Shown here: piece by piece, positions 24,705-32,023 of the stretch
Position numbering within the stretch: the stretch's first letter is position 1
Layout of the letters: each line of letters opens with the position of its first letter
Origin: an uncultured Oscillospiraceae bacterium
GTDB lineage: Bacteria; Bacillota; Clostridia; Oscillospirales; Acutalibacteraceae
NCBI GenBank assembly: GCA_902492895.1
Contig: CABUNG010000001.1
Location: 203,600 to 267,599 of the forward strand
Reading direction: 5' to 3'
DNA: 64,000 bases
Notes under the pieces: model-generated
Database searches by the model: none
Told to the model about the DNA's origin: nothing
The model's input: only the letters and a program-made list of their open reading frames with translations
Translations under genes and position numbers: made by a program

Positions 24705-25064
24705 ATGAAAAATACGGGAAAAAGTCTGGTGACGGGAGCTTTAGCGGGGGTCGCCAACGGTCTGTTTGGATCGGGCGGCGGCTTGTTTCTGGTTCCGATG
24801 TTTACAAAGTGGCTCGGGATGGAACAGCGGAAGGCCTTCGCAACCTCGGTGGCGGTAATTCTCCCGCTGTCTGCCGTATCGCTGGCGGTTTTTGTCATGA
24901 AGGGCGGCCTGGATTTCATGGCCGCGCTGCCGTATCTGATCGGCGGACTGATCGGCGGCATCCTCTCCGGGCTGGTCTTTAAAAAAGTATCGGTCACGCT
25001 GCTGCGCCGCGCATTCGGCCTGCTGATCCTGTACGGCGGCGTCAAGGCGCTGTTTCTTTTATGA
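24705..25064 (+). CDS. Half-size TauE/SafE-family membrane protein (first half)
   Basis: 119 residues, about four transmembrane helices. It carries the TauE/SafE repeat signature near the start (GALAGVANGLFGSGGGLFLV) and ends LLRRAFGLLILYGGVKALF. Full-length members have about 250 residues and two such repeats; here each repeat is a separate gene. It overlaps the second half by 4 bp (ATGA), so a heterodimeric anion exporter (sulfite or organosulfonate type) is likely. It begins about 50 bp after the CRISPR array and may be co-transcribed with it. Confidence 0.8.
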   Translation: MKNTGKSLVTGALAGVANGLFGSGGGLFLVPMFTKWLGMEQRKAFATSVAVILPLSAVSLAVFVMKGGLDFMAALPYLIGGLIGGILSGLVFKKVSVTLLRRAFGLLILYGGVKALFLL

Positions 25065-25465
25065 GCTGGGCTTGGATTATCGGCCTGCTTGCAGGTCTCG
25101 TCACCGGCGTCATCAGCGGCTTCGGAATCGGCGGCGGTTCTCTGCTCATTCTCTATCTGACCACTTTCGCCGGGATGGATCAATATACCGCCGGCGGTCT
25201 CAACCTGCTGTATTTTCTATTCTGCGCTCCCGCAGCCTTGATATCCCATATCAAAAATAAACTGGTGGAATGGAGAACGGCCCTGTTTTGCACCCTGACA
25301 GGGGTCCTGACCTCGATCGGCGCGGCGTTTGCAGCATCGGCGATCGACGTCAGCCTGCTGCGTCGGCTGTTCGGCGTCCTGCTTTTGTATATCGGCGTCA
25401 AAGAATTGTTCTGCAAATCTCCTAAAAAAGAAGAAAAGGCTTCGGAGCCGACGGCCAAAGAATAG
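25061..25465 (+). CDS. Half-size TauE/SafE-family membrane protein (second half)
   Basis: 134 residues, four helices, same repeat signature: LLAGLVTGVISGFGIGGGSL and the closing LLRRLFGVLLLYIGVKELF, clearly homologous to the preceding gene (LLRRAFGLLILYGGVKALF). A charged Lys/Glu tail follows. Start ATG 25061 overlaps the previous stop. The partner arrangement suggests an obligate pair. Substrate unknown. Confidence 0.8.
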   Translation: MSWAWIIGLLAGLVTGVISGFGIGGGSLLILYLTTFAGMDQYTAGGLNLLYFLFCAPAALISHIKNKLVEWRTALFCTLTGVLTSIGAAFAASAIDVSLLRRLFGVLLLYIGVKELFCKSPKKEEKASEPTAKE

Positions 25466-25501
25466 CAAAAGGGCACGGGAATTTTTCCGTGCCCTTTTGC
25501 T
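25464..25501 (+). terminator. Rho-independent terminator
   Basis: 15-bp stem AGCAAAAGGGCACGG / CCGTGCCCTTTTGCT around an 8-base loop, directly after the second TauE/SafE stop; A/T-rich on both sides and probably bidirectional, serving also the small gene at 25664-25843. Confidence 0.85.
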
Positions 25502-25663
25502 ATACGGTATGTATTCTATTTGCCGCTGTTTTTGACATGATGCGGCGTATTTGAGGCCGTTATAAGCCTCGAACGCTATCCTAAGCAGACCATGACCGAA
25601 CACTTGTGATATCGAATCGGATCATTCCGTGTGATGGAATGTCGGGGCCGGGGTTATCTCCGT

Positions 25664-25843
25664 TCATGCAGAAGGATACTGAGGTAAAGGGGCTGTTTCT
25701 TGATCTGTGCGATCTTCGGCCGCATGAAAGGCAGCGTTTTCCGCTATCTTGGCCAGTTTGACCATAGCCGTCATGGTTTGTTGGTTTTGCGGAGACAGCT
25801 CACGAATGACATCCGCCCACTCGTCCTTCATCGATTCCCGCAC
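25664..25843 (-). CDS. 59-residue protein resembling the tail of HTH regulators
   Basis: A small gene with GTG start at 25843, AAAGGAG 7 bases upstream, and its own promoter (TTGACA, 17 bp, TATTTT at 25906-25878). The product starts MRESMKDEWADVIRELSPQN and continues QQTMTAMVKLAKIAENAAFH. The LSPQNQQTMTAMVKLA part resembles the C-terminal helix of the divergent XRE regulator (LTVETQQCLLQMAKELL), a dimer- or partner-binding element common in such regulators. It has no DNA-binding domain. It could be a co-regulator or decoy of that protein (inference). Confidence 0.65.
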   Translation of the reverse strand: MRESMKDEWADVIRELSPQNQQTMTAMVKLAKIAENAAFHAAEDRTDQETAPLPQYPSA

Positions 25844-25877
25844 AACCCCTTCTCCTTTCTATATATTAATTAATATA

Positions 25878-25906
25878 AAAATATCATACATTTAATAATA
25901 TGTCAA
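25878..25906 (-). promoter_or_regulatory. Promoter of the 59-residue gene
   Basis: Minus strand: TTGACA (25906-25901), 17 bp, TATTTT (25883-25878), about 35 bp before the GTG start. Confidence 0.65.
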
Positions 25907-25945
25907 ATCTTGGAACTGTATTTCCAATGATATCCAGGATTTATC

Positions 25946-25984
25946 TTGCATGTTATTTGATTATTTGATATTCTAATATCAAAT
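25946..25984 (+). promoter_or_regulatory. Promoter with palindromic operator for the XRE regulator
   Basis: TTGCAT (25946-25951), 17 bp, TATTCT (25969-25974). A perfect 10-bp inverted repeat, ATTTGATATT-CT-AATATCAAAT (25963-25984), covers the -10 box, which is the classic layout of an autorepressed HTH gene. Confidence 0.7.
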
Positions 25985-26004
25985 GCTGGAAGGAAGGGCA
26001 CACC

Positions 26005-26361
26005 TTGCATAGGCGGATTAGAATGCTTCGAAAAGCGCTCGGACTGAATCAAACGGATTTCGCCAAGCAGCTCGGGCTGACACAGACGTCGCTTTCCATG
26101 AAGGAAAGCGGCCGGAGTGTGCTGACTGAAAAAAATATCAAGCTGATTTGTTCCACTTTTCATGTCAATGAGGAATGGCTTCGCCGCGGGCAGGGCGATA
26201 TGTTTACCGCATCGCCCTATGAAAAGGAATTGACGGATATTTTTGAGACGTTGACAGTCGAAACACAGCAGTGTCTGCTGCAGATGGCTAAAGAACTGCT
26301 CCGTGTCCAGCAAAGGCTGCTGAACAAAGCGGAGAAGGGCCCGAAATCGGATCAAAAGTAA
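26005..26361 (+). CDS. XRE-family HTH regulator (phage-repressor-like)
   Basis: 118 residues from TTG 26005 (GGAAGGAAGG upstream). Residues ~3-62 are a Cro/C1 HTH (MLRKALGLNQTDFAKQLGLT, TSLSMKESGRSVLTEKNI), followed by FHVNEEWLRRGQGDMF, a turn characteristic of clostridial phage-type repressors, and a C-terminal helix LTVETQQCLLQMAKELL. It is divergent from the 59-residue gene and probably binds the palindrome over its own -10 box. Confidence 0.8.
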   Translation: MHRRIRMLRKALGLNQTDFAKQLGLTQTSLSMKESGRSVLTEKNIKLICSTFHVNEEWLRRGQGDMFTASPYEKELTDIFETLTVETQQCLLQMAKELLRVQQRLLNKAEKGPKSDQK

Positions 26362-26503
26362 ACAGAACCCCTCTGCGTCGGCGCAGGGGGGTTCATGGCG
26401 TTTCTTCGTTGAATTTTCAGAAAACCTTAAGAGTTTTCCTTCTGAAATTATCGCAAAAGAGTGGTATGCTATCGAACGGACAACACAAAGAGGGGGATTT
26501 GGA

Positions 26504-27955
26504 TTGGAAGAAAAGAAAAAGCTGGAGTTTTACGGCGGGGCCTGGATGTCGTTTCTGCCCTTTGTGCTCTTTCTTGTATTCATCGTGCTTACCACCTTTC
26601 ATTTCGGTTCGATATCGGACGGCGCCCTGTGGCTGCCTGCCTTTCTTGCGTTGGTGATCGCGTTTTTCTTTTCCAAAAATAAAAAACAGTATGCGGAAAC
26701 CATGATCAGCGGGATGGCGAGCAAGGAAGCCATCATTCCCGTGGTCTGCTGGCTGTTCGCGGGGGTGTTTTCCCGGATTCTGCGGGAATCGGGACTGGCC
26801 GCCGGTGTTGCGGGGATTGCGGCGGGCATCGGCGTAAACGGAACGCTGTTCACCATCATCACATTCATCGCCTCCGCGCTGTTTGCCACGGCATCCGGGA
26901 CCGGATTCGGCACCATTGCCGCGGGCATGGGGGTGTTGTATCCGGCCGGGCTGGCCCTCGGCGGTCATCCAGGCCTGCTGGCGGGCGCGATCATTTCAGG
27001 CGCCGCTTTCGGAGATAATCTGGCGCCGGTGTCGGATACCACCATCTGCTCGGCCACGTCCCAGGGAGTGGATGTGCCGGGGGTGGTCCGGTCCCGCCTC
27101 AAATACGCGCTCGCGGCCGGAGTTTTGACCATTGCAGGGCTCGGCGTCGCGGGGATGTTCCTCTCCGGCAGTGCGGCGGGGAGCGAAGCTTATTCCTATA
27201 ATCCATGGACTCTGCTGATGTTCCTGCCGGTCGCTCTGACCATCTTCGTGGCGGTCAAATCGGGCGACATCATCATCGCCGCAACCATCGGAATCGTGTC
27301 GGGCGCCGCCGTGGCCGTGGCGGCCGGGCTGATGGATTTTGTGCAGATCGACGTGGCGGACGCCGTGAAACCCGCGCTGTTTGCGGTGTCGGGCGAAGGC
27401 CTCGACCGCACCGTCGGAGGGGTTCTGTACACGGGTCTGTCCAGTATGATTCAGGTGATCATCCTCGCGCTGCTGCTGTTCGGCTGCACGGCCATCATGC
27501 GGGCGGGCGGCGGAGACGAAAAGCTGCTGGGGGTTCTCGGCCGGGTGGTCAAGGGCGCGAGAGGCGCCGAAGTGGTCATTTCGGTGATGGTGATTGTCCT
27601 GTCCGCCCTGATGGGCCTGAACGCTCCGGCGATCCTCGCCATCGGCGCCTCCTTTGCGGCTCCGCTGGCCAAACGGTACGGAATCAGTCCCTATCGGACG
27701 GCCAACCTGCTTGACGCCCAGTCGAATACGCTGTGCTACTGCCTGCCCTGGACGCCCGCCGTCGTCTACACGCTGGGATTTGCGGCAGACAGCGCCAATC
27801 CTCTGACGGCGCTGCAGGTCACGCCCTTTGTGTTCTATTCGTTTGCCATGATTGTGGTGATGGCGGTCACCATTGTGTTTGGAATCGGGCGGCGGGACGG
27901 ATTGGATAAAACCAATGCCGTCCCCGTGCGAGAAGCGGAAAAGGTGGAATCGTAG
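26504..27955 (+). CDS. NhaC-family Na+/H+ antiporter
   Basis: 483 residues, TTG start at 26504 after GGGGGATTTGGA. About 11-12 transmembrane helices. Typical NhaC motifs: ATASGTGFGTIAAGMGVLYP, GAAFGDNLAPVSDTTICSAT (conserved Asp residues of the ion path), and the late LNAPAILAIGASFAAPLAKR with LDAQSNTLCYCLPWTPA. It exchanges sodium or amino-acid-like substrates against protons at the cytoplasmic membrane; members of this group also include malate/lactate antiporters, so the substrate is not certain. Confidence 0.85.
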   Translation: MEEKKKLEFYGGAWMSFLPFVLFLVFIVLTTFHFGSISDGALWLPAFLALVIAFFFSKNKKQYAETMISGMASKEAIIPVVCWLFAGVFSRILRESGLAAGVAGIAAGIGVNGTLFTIITFIASALFATASGTGFGTIAAGMGVLYPAGLALGGHPGLLAGAIISGAAFGDNLAPVSDTTICSATSQGVDVPGVVRSRLKYALAAGVLTIAGLGVAGMFLSGSAAGSEAYSYNPWTLLMFLPVALTIFVAVKSGDIIIAATIGIVSGAAVAVAAGLMDFVQIDVADAVKPALFAVSGEGLDRTVGGVLYTGLSSMIQVIILALLLFGCTAIMRAGGGDEKLLGVLGRVVKGARGAEVVISVMVIVLSALMGLNAPAILAIGASFAAPLAKRYGISPYRTANLLDAQSNTLCYCLPWTPAVVYTLGFAADSANPLTALQVTPFVFYSFAMIVVMAVTIVFGIGRRDGLDKTNAVPVREAEKVES

Positions 27956-27956
27956 C

Positions 27957-28823
27957 ATGCTCCGACAAGTGAAATCCAAACTCAAGACCTGGTTTCCCTG
28001 GCTGTCCACCCTGCGCCGCCTGCTGCAGGAGGGATGGTTTTACCTGAAGATGCGCCTGGACGGCAATCGGTATGCCCGGGAACGGGATGAGCCTCTTCCC
28101 ATCAAGGTGTTTACGGCCGGAACCGTTCTTCTCAATGAAAACAGCGGCCACGACATGGTGTATCAGCGCAACAAGGTGGATAACCTGAAGCTCGCGGCTG
28201 CGACGGTGGACCGTATCGTGATCCGTCCGGGAGAGACCTTTTCCTTCTGGCAGCTCGTCCGCCACGCGGACGATAAGGAACCGTATAAAGAGGGGCTCTG
28301 TCTCGTAAACGGGAAGATCGTGGCAGTCAAGGGGGGCGGTCTCTGCCAGCTGAGCAATCTGCTGTTCTGGCTGTTCCTTCACACGCCTCTGACCATCGTC
28401 GAGCGCCATCCTCACGCGGTGGAATCCTTCCCCCTGCCTCCGAGCGACATCCCGGACGGCACTGACGCGACGGTCAACGAAGGATGGCTGGACCTCAAAC
28501 TGCGCAACGACACGCCGGCCACCTATCAAGTCGTGCTCTGGTTCGATGAGGAATGCCTGCAGGGCGCGGTCCGGTCCGACCGTGCGGGCGATACCCGCTA
28601 TGAAATCGTGGGGCGGAACCTCGTCTATATTCGGGAAGGCGGCAAGCTGTACCAGGAGACCGACATCTGCCGGCAGGGGTTTGCGCTGAAAACGGGGGAA
28701 CTCACCTCCGACATTCTTCTATACCACAACCGCTGCCGTATCGGGTACGCCCTGTCTCCCGATATCCCGGTGGAAGACCGGGACACATCCCCGCTGTCCG
28801 GCAGCGAACAGGCCGGCAGCTGA
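27957..28823 (+). CDS. vanW: VanW family protein
   Basis: 288 residues from ATG 27957, two bases after the NhaC stop, AAGGTGG upstream. The VanW domain spans about residues 55-210: NKVDNLKLAAATVDRIVIRP, GETFSFWQLV, YKEGLCLVNGKIVAVKGGGL, CQLSNLLFWLFLHTPLTIVE with the GGGLCQLSN core. VanW is an accessory protein of unknown activity in VanB- and VanG-type vancomycin-resistance clusters. Here it is followed by a VanG-like ligase and a VanXY/VanY-like peptidase. Confidence 0.85.
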   Translation: MLRQVKSKLKTWFPWLSTLRRLLQEGWFYLKMRLDGNRYARERDEPLPIKVFTAGTVLLNENSGHDMVYQRNKVDNLKLAAATVDRIVIRPGETFSFWQLVRHADDKEPYKEGLCLVNGKIVAVKGGGLCQLSNLLFWLFLHTPLTIVERHPHAVESFPLPPSDIPDGTDATVNEGWLDLKLRNDTPATYQVVLWFDEECLQGAVRSDRAGDTRYEIVGRNLVYIREGGKLYQETDICRQGFALKTGELTSDILLYHNRCRIGYALSPDIPVEDRDTSPLSGSEQAGS

Positions 28824-28837
28824 ACACTCCGGCGTTT

Positions 28838-28876
28838 TGCCGTGCCGCCGCCGGAATCCGGAGCGGCGGCACGGCA
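28838..28876 (+). terminator. Strong GC hairpin between vanW and the ligase gene
   Basis: 14-bp perfect stem TGCCGTGCCGCCGC / GCGGCGGCACGGCA with an 11-base loop. There is no T-run, so it may be an mRNA-processing or attenuating structure rather than a true terminator. Confidence 0.5.
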
Positions 28877-28913
28877 GGCAATTCCAGCAAATGCGAAAGG
28901 ATGAGTCACCGAC

Positions 28914-29984
28914 ATGTCAACCGATTTCCCCACATCTGAACATCAAAAAACGGTAGCCCTTTTGTTTGGAGGCTGCTCGCCCGAATATGAAGTCTCCCTC
29001 TGCTCGGCCGCGGCCGTCCTGCGGGGGCTCGATCCTGCCCGTTACCATGTCATCCCGGTCGGCATCACCCGGAAAGGGGAATGGTTCCGTTGCTCCTGCA
29101 GCGCCGACACCATCGAGGCGGGACAGTGGACAGAGACCCCTCTGATCCGGGCGGCGCTGTCGCCCGACCGGGCGGTGCACGGTCTGATCGAATGGGATGA
29201 GTCCGGCGTACGCATGACCCGGGTGGACGTGGTGTTTCCCATGCTCCACGGAGCGAACGGCGAGGACGGCACCGTTCAGGGTCTGTGCGAACTGGCCGGT
29301 ATCCCCTATGTCGGCTGCGGCGTGCTCGGCTCGGCGGCCTGTATGGACAAGGAAGTCGCCCATACCCTGGCGGAAGCGGCCGGGGTCCGGGTTCCTCGTT
29401 CGGCCACCCTGTATAAAGAGGACGCGGCACTGCCTTTTGAACGGGCGGCGGGGCTGGCTTTCCCGCTGTTCGTCAAGCCTGCGAATGCGGGCTCGTCGTA
29501 CGGTATTACGCGGGTGGAGAAACCCGACGAGCTGCCCGCGGCGGTGGAACTCGCGTTTGCTTTCGACCGCAAGGTGGTTGTGGAGGAAGAAGTCCCGGGT
29601 TTCGAGGTGGGCTGTGCCGTACTTGGGAACGGAGAGCTCCTCATCGGCGAGGTGGACGAGATCGAACTGAAACAGCGGTGGCTGGATTACGAGGAAAAAT
29701 ACGGGAACCGCACCGCCGAAATCCATCTGCCGGCGCGGATTTCCCGGGAAAACCGGGAAAAAATCCGGGAAACGGCGGGCGTTCTCTACCGCGCGCTGGC
29801 CTGCCGCGGTTTTGCTCGGGTGGATATGTTCCTCACGCCGGCAGGGGACGTGGTTTTCAATGAGATCAACACCATTCCCGGCTTCACGTCCCACAGCCGG
29901 TATCCGAATATGCTCCTGTCAGCGGGGCTGTCGTTTGAAGAGATCGTCGAGCGGCTGATCGCCCTGGCAGAGGAGCCGTCGTGA
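28914..29984 (+). CDS. VanG-like D-alanine--D-X ligase (D-Ser or D-Ala)
   Basis: 356 residues. ATP-grasp peptide-bond ligase: N-terminal LFGGCSPEYEVSLCSAAAVL, HGANGEDGTVQGLCELAGIP, VGCGVLGSAACMDKEVAH, PLFVKPANAGSSYGITRV, GFEVGCAVLGNGELLIGEVD, and FNEINTIPGFTSHSRYPNM. The omega loop reads WLDYEEKYGNRTAEIHLPA, with the EKY form seen in VanG/VanC-type D-Ala-D-Ser ligases and housekeeping Ddl rather than the VanA/VanB lactate ligases. Its neighbours (VanW and the peptidase) make a resistance-type or alternative-precursor role likelier than housekeeping Ddl. It overlaps the next gene by 4 bp. Confidence 0.85.
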   Translation: MSTDFPTSEHQKTVALLFGGCSPEYEVSLCSAAAVLRGLDPARYHVIPVGITRKGEWFRCSCSADTIEAGQWTETPLIRAALSPDRAVHGLIEWDESGVRMTRVDVVFPMLHGANGEDGTVQGLCELAGIPYVGCGVLGSAACMDKEVAHTLAEAAGVRVPRSATLYKEDAALPFERAAGLAFPLFVKPANAGSSYGITRVEKPDELPAAVELAFAFDRKVVVEEEVPGFEVGCAVLGNGELLIGEVDEIELKQRWLDYEEKYGNRTAEIHLPARISRENREKIRETAGVLYRALACRGFARVDMFLTPAGDVVFNEINTIPGFTSHSRYPNMLLSAGLSFEEIVERLIALAEEPS

Positions 29985-30739
29985 GCGCCGCCCGGTCCCT
30001 GCGGCTGCAGGAACAGGCGGTGTTCGACGGCCCGCTGATTCTCGTCAACCGCACCCATCCGCTCCGCTTGCAGGAGGAGGCGCTGCAGGGGCGGCTGTGT
30101 CAGGCGCGTCCGGGGTTTCCGGACATCCAGCTGGCCCGGATGGCGGCGGACGCCCTCGGCGCGCTTCTCGACGCATGCGGAGCGGGGGAGGGGATCGTTC
30201 CCGTCAGCGGATACCGCAGCGGCGGGGAACAGACGGACCTCTATGTCACGTCCCTGCGGGAAAACGGTGAGATTTTTACCAAACAATACATCGCCTATCC
30301 GGGAACCAGCGAGCATCAAACCGGCCTGGCCATCGACGTAGGCGAGGCGGCGGATGAAATCGACTATATCCGGCCCGCCTTTCCTTATACCGGCTTGTGT
30401 CAGCGGTTTCGGGAACTGGCGCCCGCTTACGGGTTCATCGAACGGTATCAGGCCGGACGCGAATCCATCACGGGCGTGGCGCAGGAGCCCTGGCATTTCC
30501 GTTTCGTCGGGACTCCTCACGCGGCGCTGATCGCCGAAGCGGGCTGTACACTGGAGGAATACACACAGCTCTGTCATTCCTTTACATTTGACAAGCCCCG
30601 CCGGCTGCCCGACGGCACCCGGATCTACACCGTCCCTGCGGCGGGAGGCTGGACCGACGTTCCCCTGCCGGAACGGGGTACGGCAGAGGTGTCGGGAAAC
30701 AATGAGGACGCCTTTGTCGTAACCATACGGCCCTCATGA
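29981..30739 (+). CDS. VanXY/VanY-type D,D-peptidase
   Basis: 252 residues, GTG-type start overlapping the ligase stop. Metallopeptidase motifs: VPVSGYRSGGEQTDLYV, YPGTSEHQTGLAIDVG (SxHxxGxAxD zinc motif), RYGFI-like AYGFIERYQAGRESI, and QEPWHFRFVGTPHA (second zinc His). The TLEEYTQLCHSFTFD tail matches VanXY-type enzymes that cut D-Ala-D-Ala dipeptide and the terminal D-Ala of precursors. No signal peptide is visible, suggesting a cytoplasmic VanXY-like action. It ends the three-gene cluster; no racemase (VanT) or VanRS genes are adjacent. Confidence 0.85.
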   Translation: MSAARSLRLQEQAVFDGPLILVNRTHPLRLQEEALQGRLCQARPGFPDIQLARMAADALGALLDACGAGEGIVPVSGYRSGGEQTDLYVTSLRENGEIFTKQYIAYPGTSEHQTGLAIDVGEAADEIDYIRPAFPYTGLCQRFRELAPAYGFIERYQAGRESITGVAQEPWHFRFVGTPHAALIAEAGCTLEEYTQLCHSFTFDKPRRLPDGTRIYTVPAAGGWTDVPLPERGTAEVSGNNEDAFVVTIRPS

Positions 30740-30758
30740 GGGCTCTTCTGGCGAAGAT

Positions 30759-30787
30759 TTGACAAAATCCGGCGAATCGTGTATACT
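30759..30787 (+). promoter_or_regulatory. Promoter of the TPP-riboswitch/thiT transcript
   Basis: TTGACA (30759-30764), 17 bp, TATACT (30782-30787): close to consensus, about 30 bp before the riboswitch. Confidence 0.8.
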
Positions 30788-30815
30788 GACCGTATTCGCA
30801 AACCTCACAACTCAA

Positions 30816-30903
30816 ACAAGGGGTGCTGGCGCAAGGCCGGCTGAGAGGAAGCCCGCGGCTTCAAACCCTGAAACCTGATCCGGATAATACCGGCGGAGGG
30901 ATG
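30816..30903 (+). ncRNA. TPP (thiamine pyrophosphate) riboswitch
   Basis: Classic THI-element conserved blocks: GGGGTGCTGGC, GGCCGGCTGAGAGGAAGC, AACCCTGAAACCTGATCCGG, ATAATACCGGCGGAGGGA. It lies between a strong promoter and an intrinsic terminator, upstream of thiT. TPP binding should favour the downstream terminator and switch off thiamine uptake. Confidence 0.97.
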
Positions 30904-30961
30904 TTTTCATACGAGACCCGGCTGCTGCGCTTTCTGGCGCGGCGGGCGGTGTTTGCCGACG

Positions 30962-30992
30962 AAGGCCCCTCCCATACGGGAGGAGCCTTTTT
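30962..30992 (+). terminator. Riboswitch-controlled terminator
   Basis: AAGGCCCCTCCC / GGGAGGAGCCTT hairpin with a four-base ATAC loop and TTTTTT, 59 bp after the aptamer and before the thiT start: the expression platform. Confidence 0.85.
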
Positions 30993-31046
30993 TACATTCC
31001 GTTTGCGGAGTGAGCGCGAAAATTTGCAGGAAAAGAGAGAGAATCC

Positions 31047-31910
31047 GTGGAAAAATCCATCCGCAACACCCGATGGGGAGCCAATTCCCCCGCCCTTAAG
31101 CTGACGGAAAGCGCCGTCATGCTCGCCTTTGCTTTCGTACTCTGCCTGTTCCCCTTGGCCAGCCTGCCTTACGGCGGCACCATTACCGCCTGCAGCATGC
31201 TGCCTGTGATCATCATCGCCTACCGCTACGGCTGGAAATGGGGACTGCTCACCGGTTTCGTGTTCAGCCTGCTCCAAGTCGTGGAGGGGGGAATCGGTAC
31301 CCTGAGTGCCTTTACCAAAACCCCGGGATCCTTTCTGCTGGTCTTTTTCCTCGATTATGTCATCGCGTTTACGGTCCTGGGGCTTGCTGGCCTGTTCCGC
31401 GGCCGGGTCAAAAATCAGCGGGCCGAGCTGGTCGCGGGGGCCATTCTCGTGTGTGTGCTGCGCTATGCCTGCCATTTTCTCTCCGGCATCACGGTCTGGC
31501 GGGATATTTCCATTCCCATGGCCGGAGCCGTGCCTTTTTCGCTGATTTATAACGCTACCTACATGCTTCCCGAAACCATCATCACAGTTTTGGGGGCCTT
31601 TATGATCGGCGGAGTGCTGGATTTCCGCCGGGAGATGGTGGGGCGTGCGCCCAAACAGGAGAAACAGCCTCTGGCGGCTGTAGTGATGTCGGCTGCGGCG
31701 GCCGTTCTGCTGCTGGCGGGGCTGGTATTCGACACTGCACATATCTTTGCGCATCTGCAGAATCCGGATACCGGCGTATTCGACATTACCTGCATCACCG
31801 GATGCAACTGGCCGCTGGTGATCGGTGTGACGGCCGGCGCCCTCGTCCTGTCCGGGATCGCTCTGGTGGTGCGGAAGGTGCTGCTGAAGAAGGAAACGAA
31901 AGCGGCCTGA
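31047..31910 (+). CDS. thiT: ThiT, substrate-binding component of the thiamine ECF transporter
   Basis: 287 residues from GTG 31047 (AGAGAGAG purine site). Six hydrophobic helices in the first ~195 residues; ThiT signatures: YGGTITACSMLPVIIIAYRY, GWKWGLLTGFVFSLLQ, DYVIAFTVLGLAGLF, FLSGITVWRD, YNATYMLPETIITVLGAF. It has a C-terminal extension of about 90 residues with two further hydrophobic stretches that most ThiT proteins (about 190 residues) lack. It needs the shared EcfAA'T module encoded elsewhere. The TPP riboswitch upstream confirms the substrate. Confidence 0.92.
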   Translation: MEKSIRNTRWGANSPALKLTESAVMLAFAFVLCLFPLASLPYGGTITACSMLPVIIIAYRYGWKWGLLTGFVFSLLQVVEGGIGTLSAFTKTPGSFLLVFFLDYVIAFTVLGLAGLFRGRVKNQRAELVAGAILVCVLRYACHFLSGITVWRDISIPMAGAVPFSLIYNATYMLPETIITVLGAFMIGGVLDFRREMVGRAPKQEKQPLAAVVMSAAAAVLLLAGLVFDTAHIFAHLQNPDTGVFDITCITGCNWPLVIGVTAGALVLSGIALVVRKVLLKKETKAA

Positions 31911-31936
31911 GCCCCGGGGTTCCGCATATGACAACA

Positions 31937-31974
31937 TAAAAAAGGCCCGATGCCGTCGGCATCGGGCCTTTTTT
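31937..31974. terminator. Bidirectional terminator between thiT and degV
   Basis: AAAAAAGGCCCGATGCC / GGCATCGGGCCTTTTTT, a 17-bp stem with a GTC loop and runs of A/T on both sides, between convergent genes. Confidence 0.9.
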
Positions 31975-32023
31975 ACATCGATATACGGACCGCCGTATCC
32001 CATAGAGGAGGTGGGAATGAGAT

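Noticed and set aside
26365..26393. GC-rich hairpin after the XRE regulator, considered as a terminator
   Set aside because: Good stem but no T-run on the plus strand; may be a weak terminator, not supported well enough to list.
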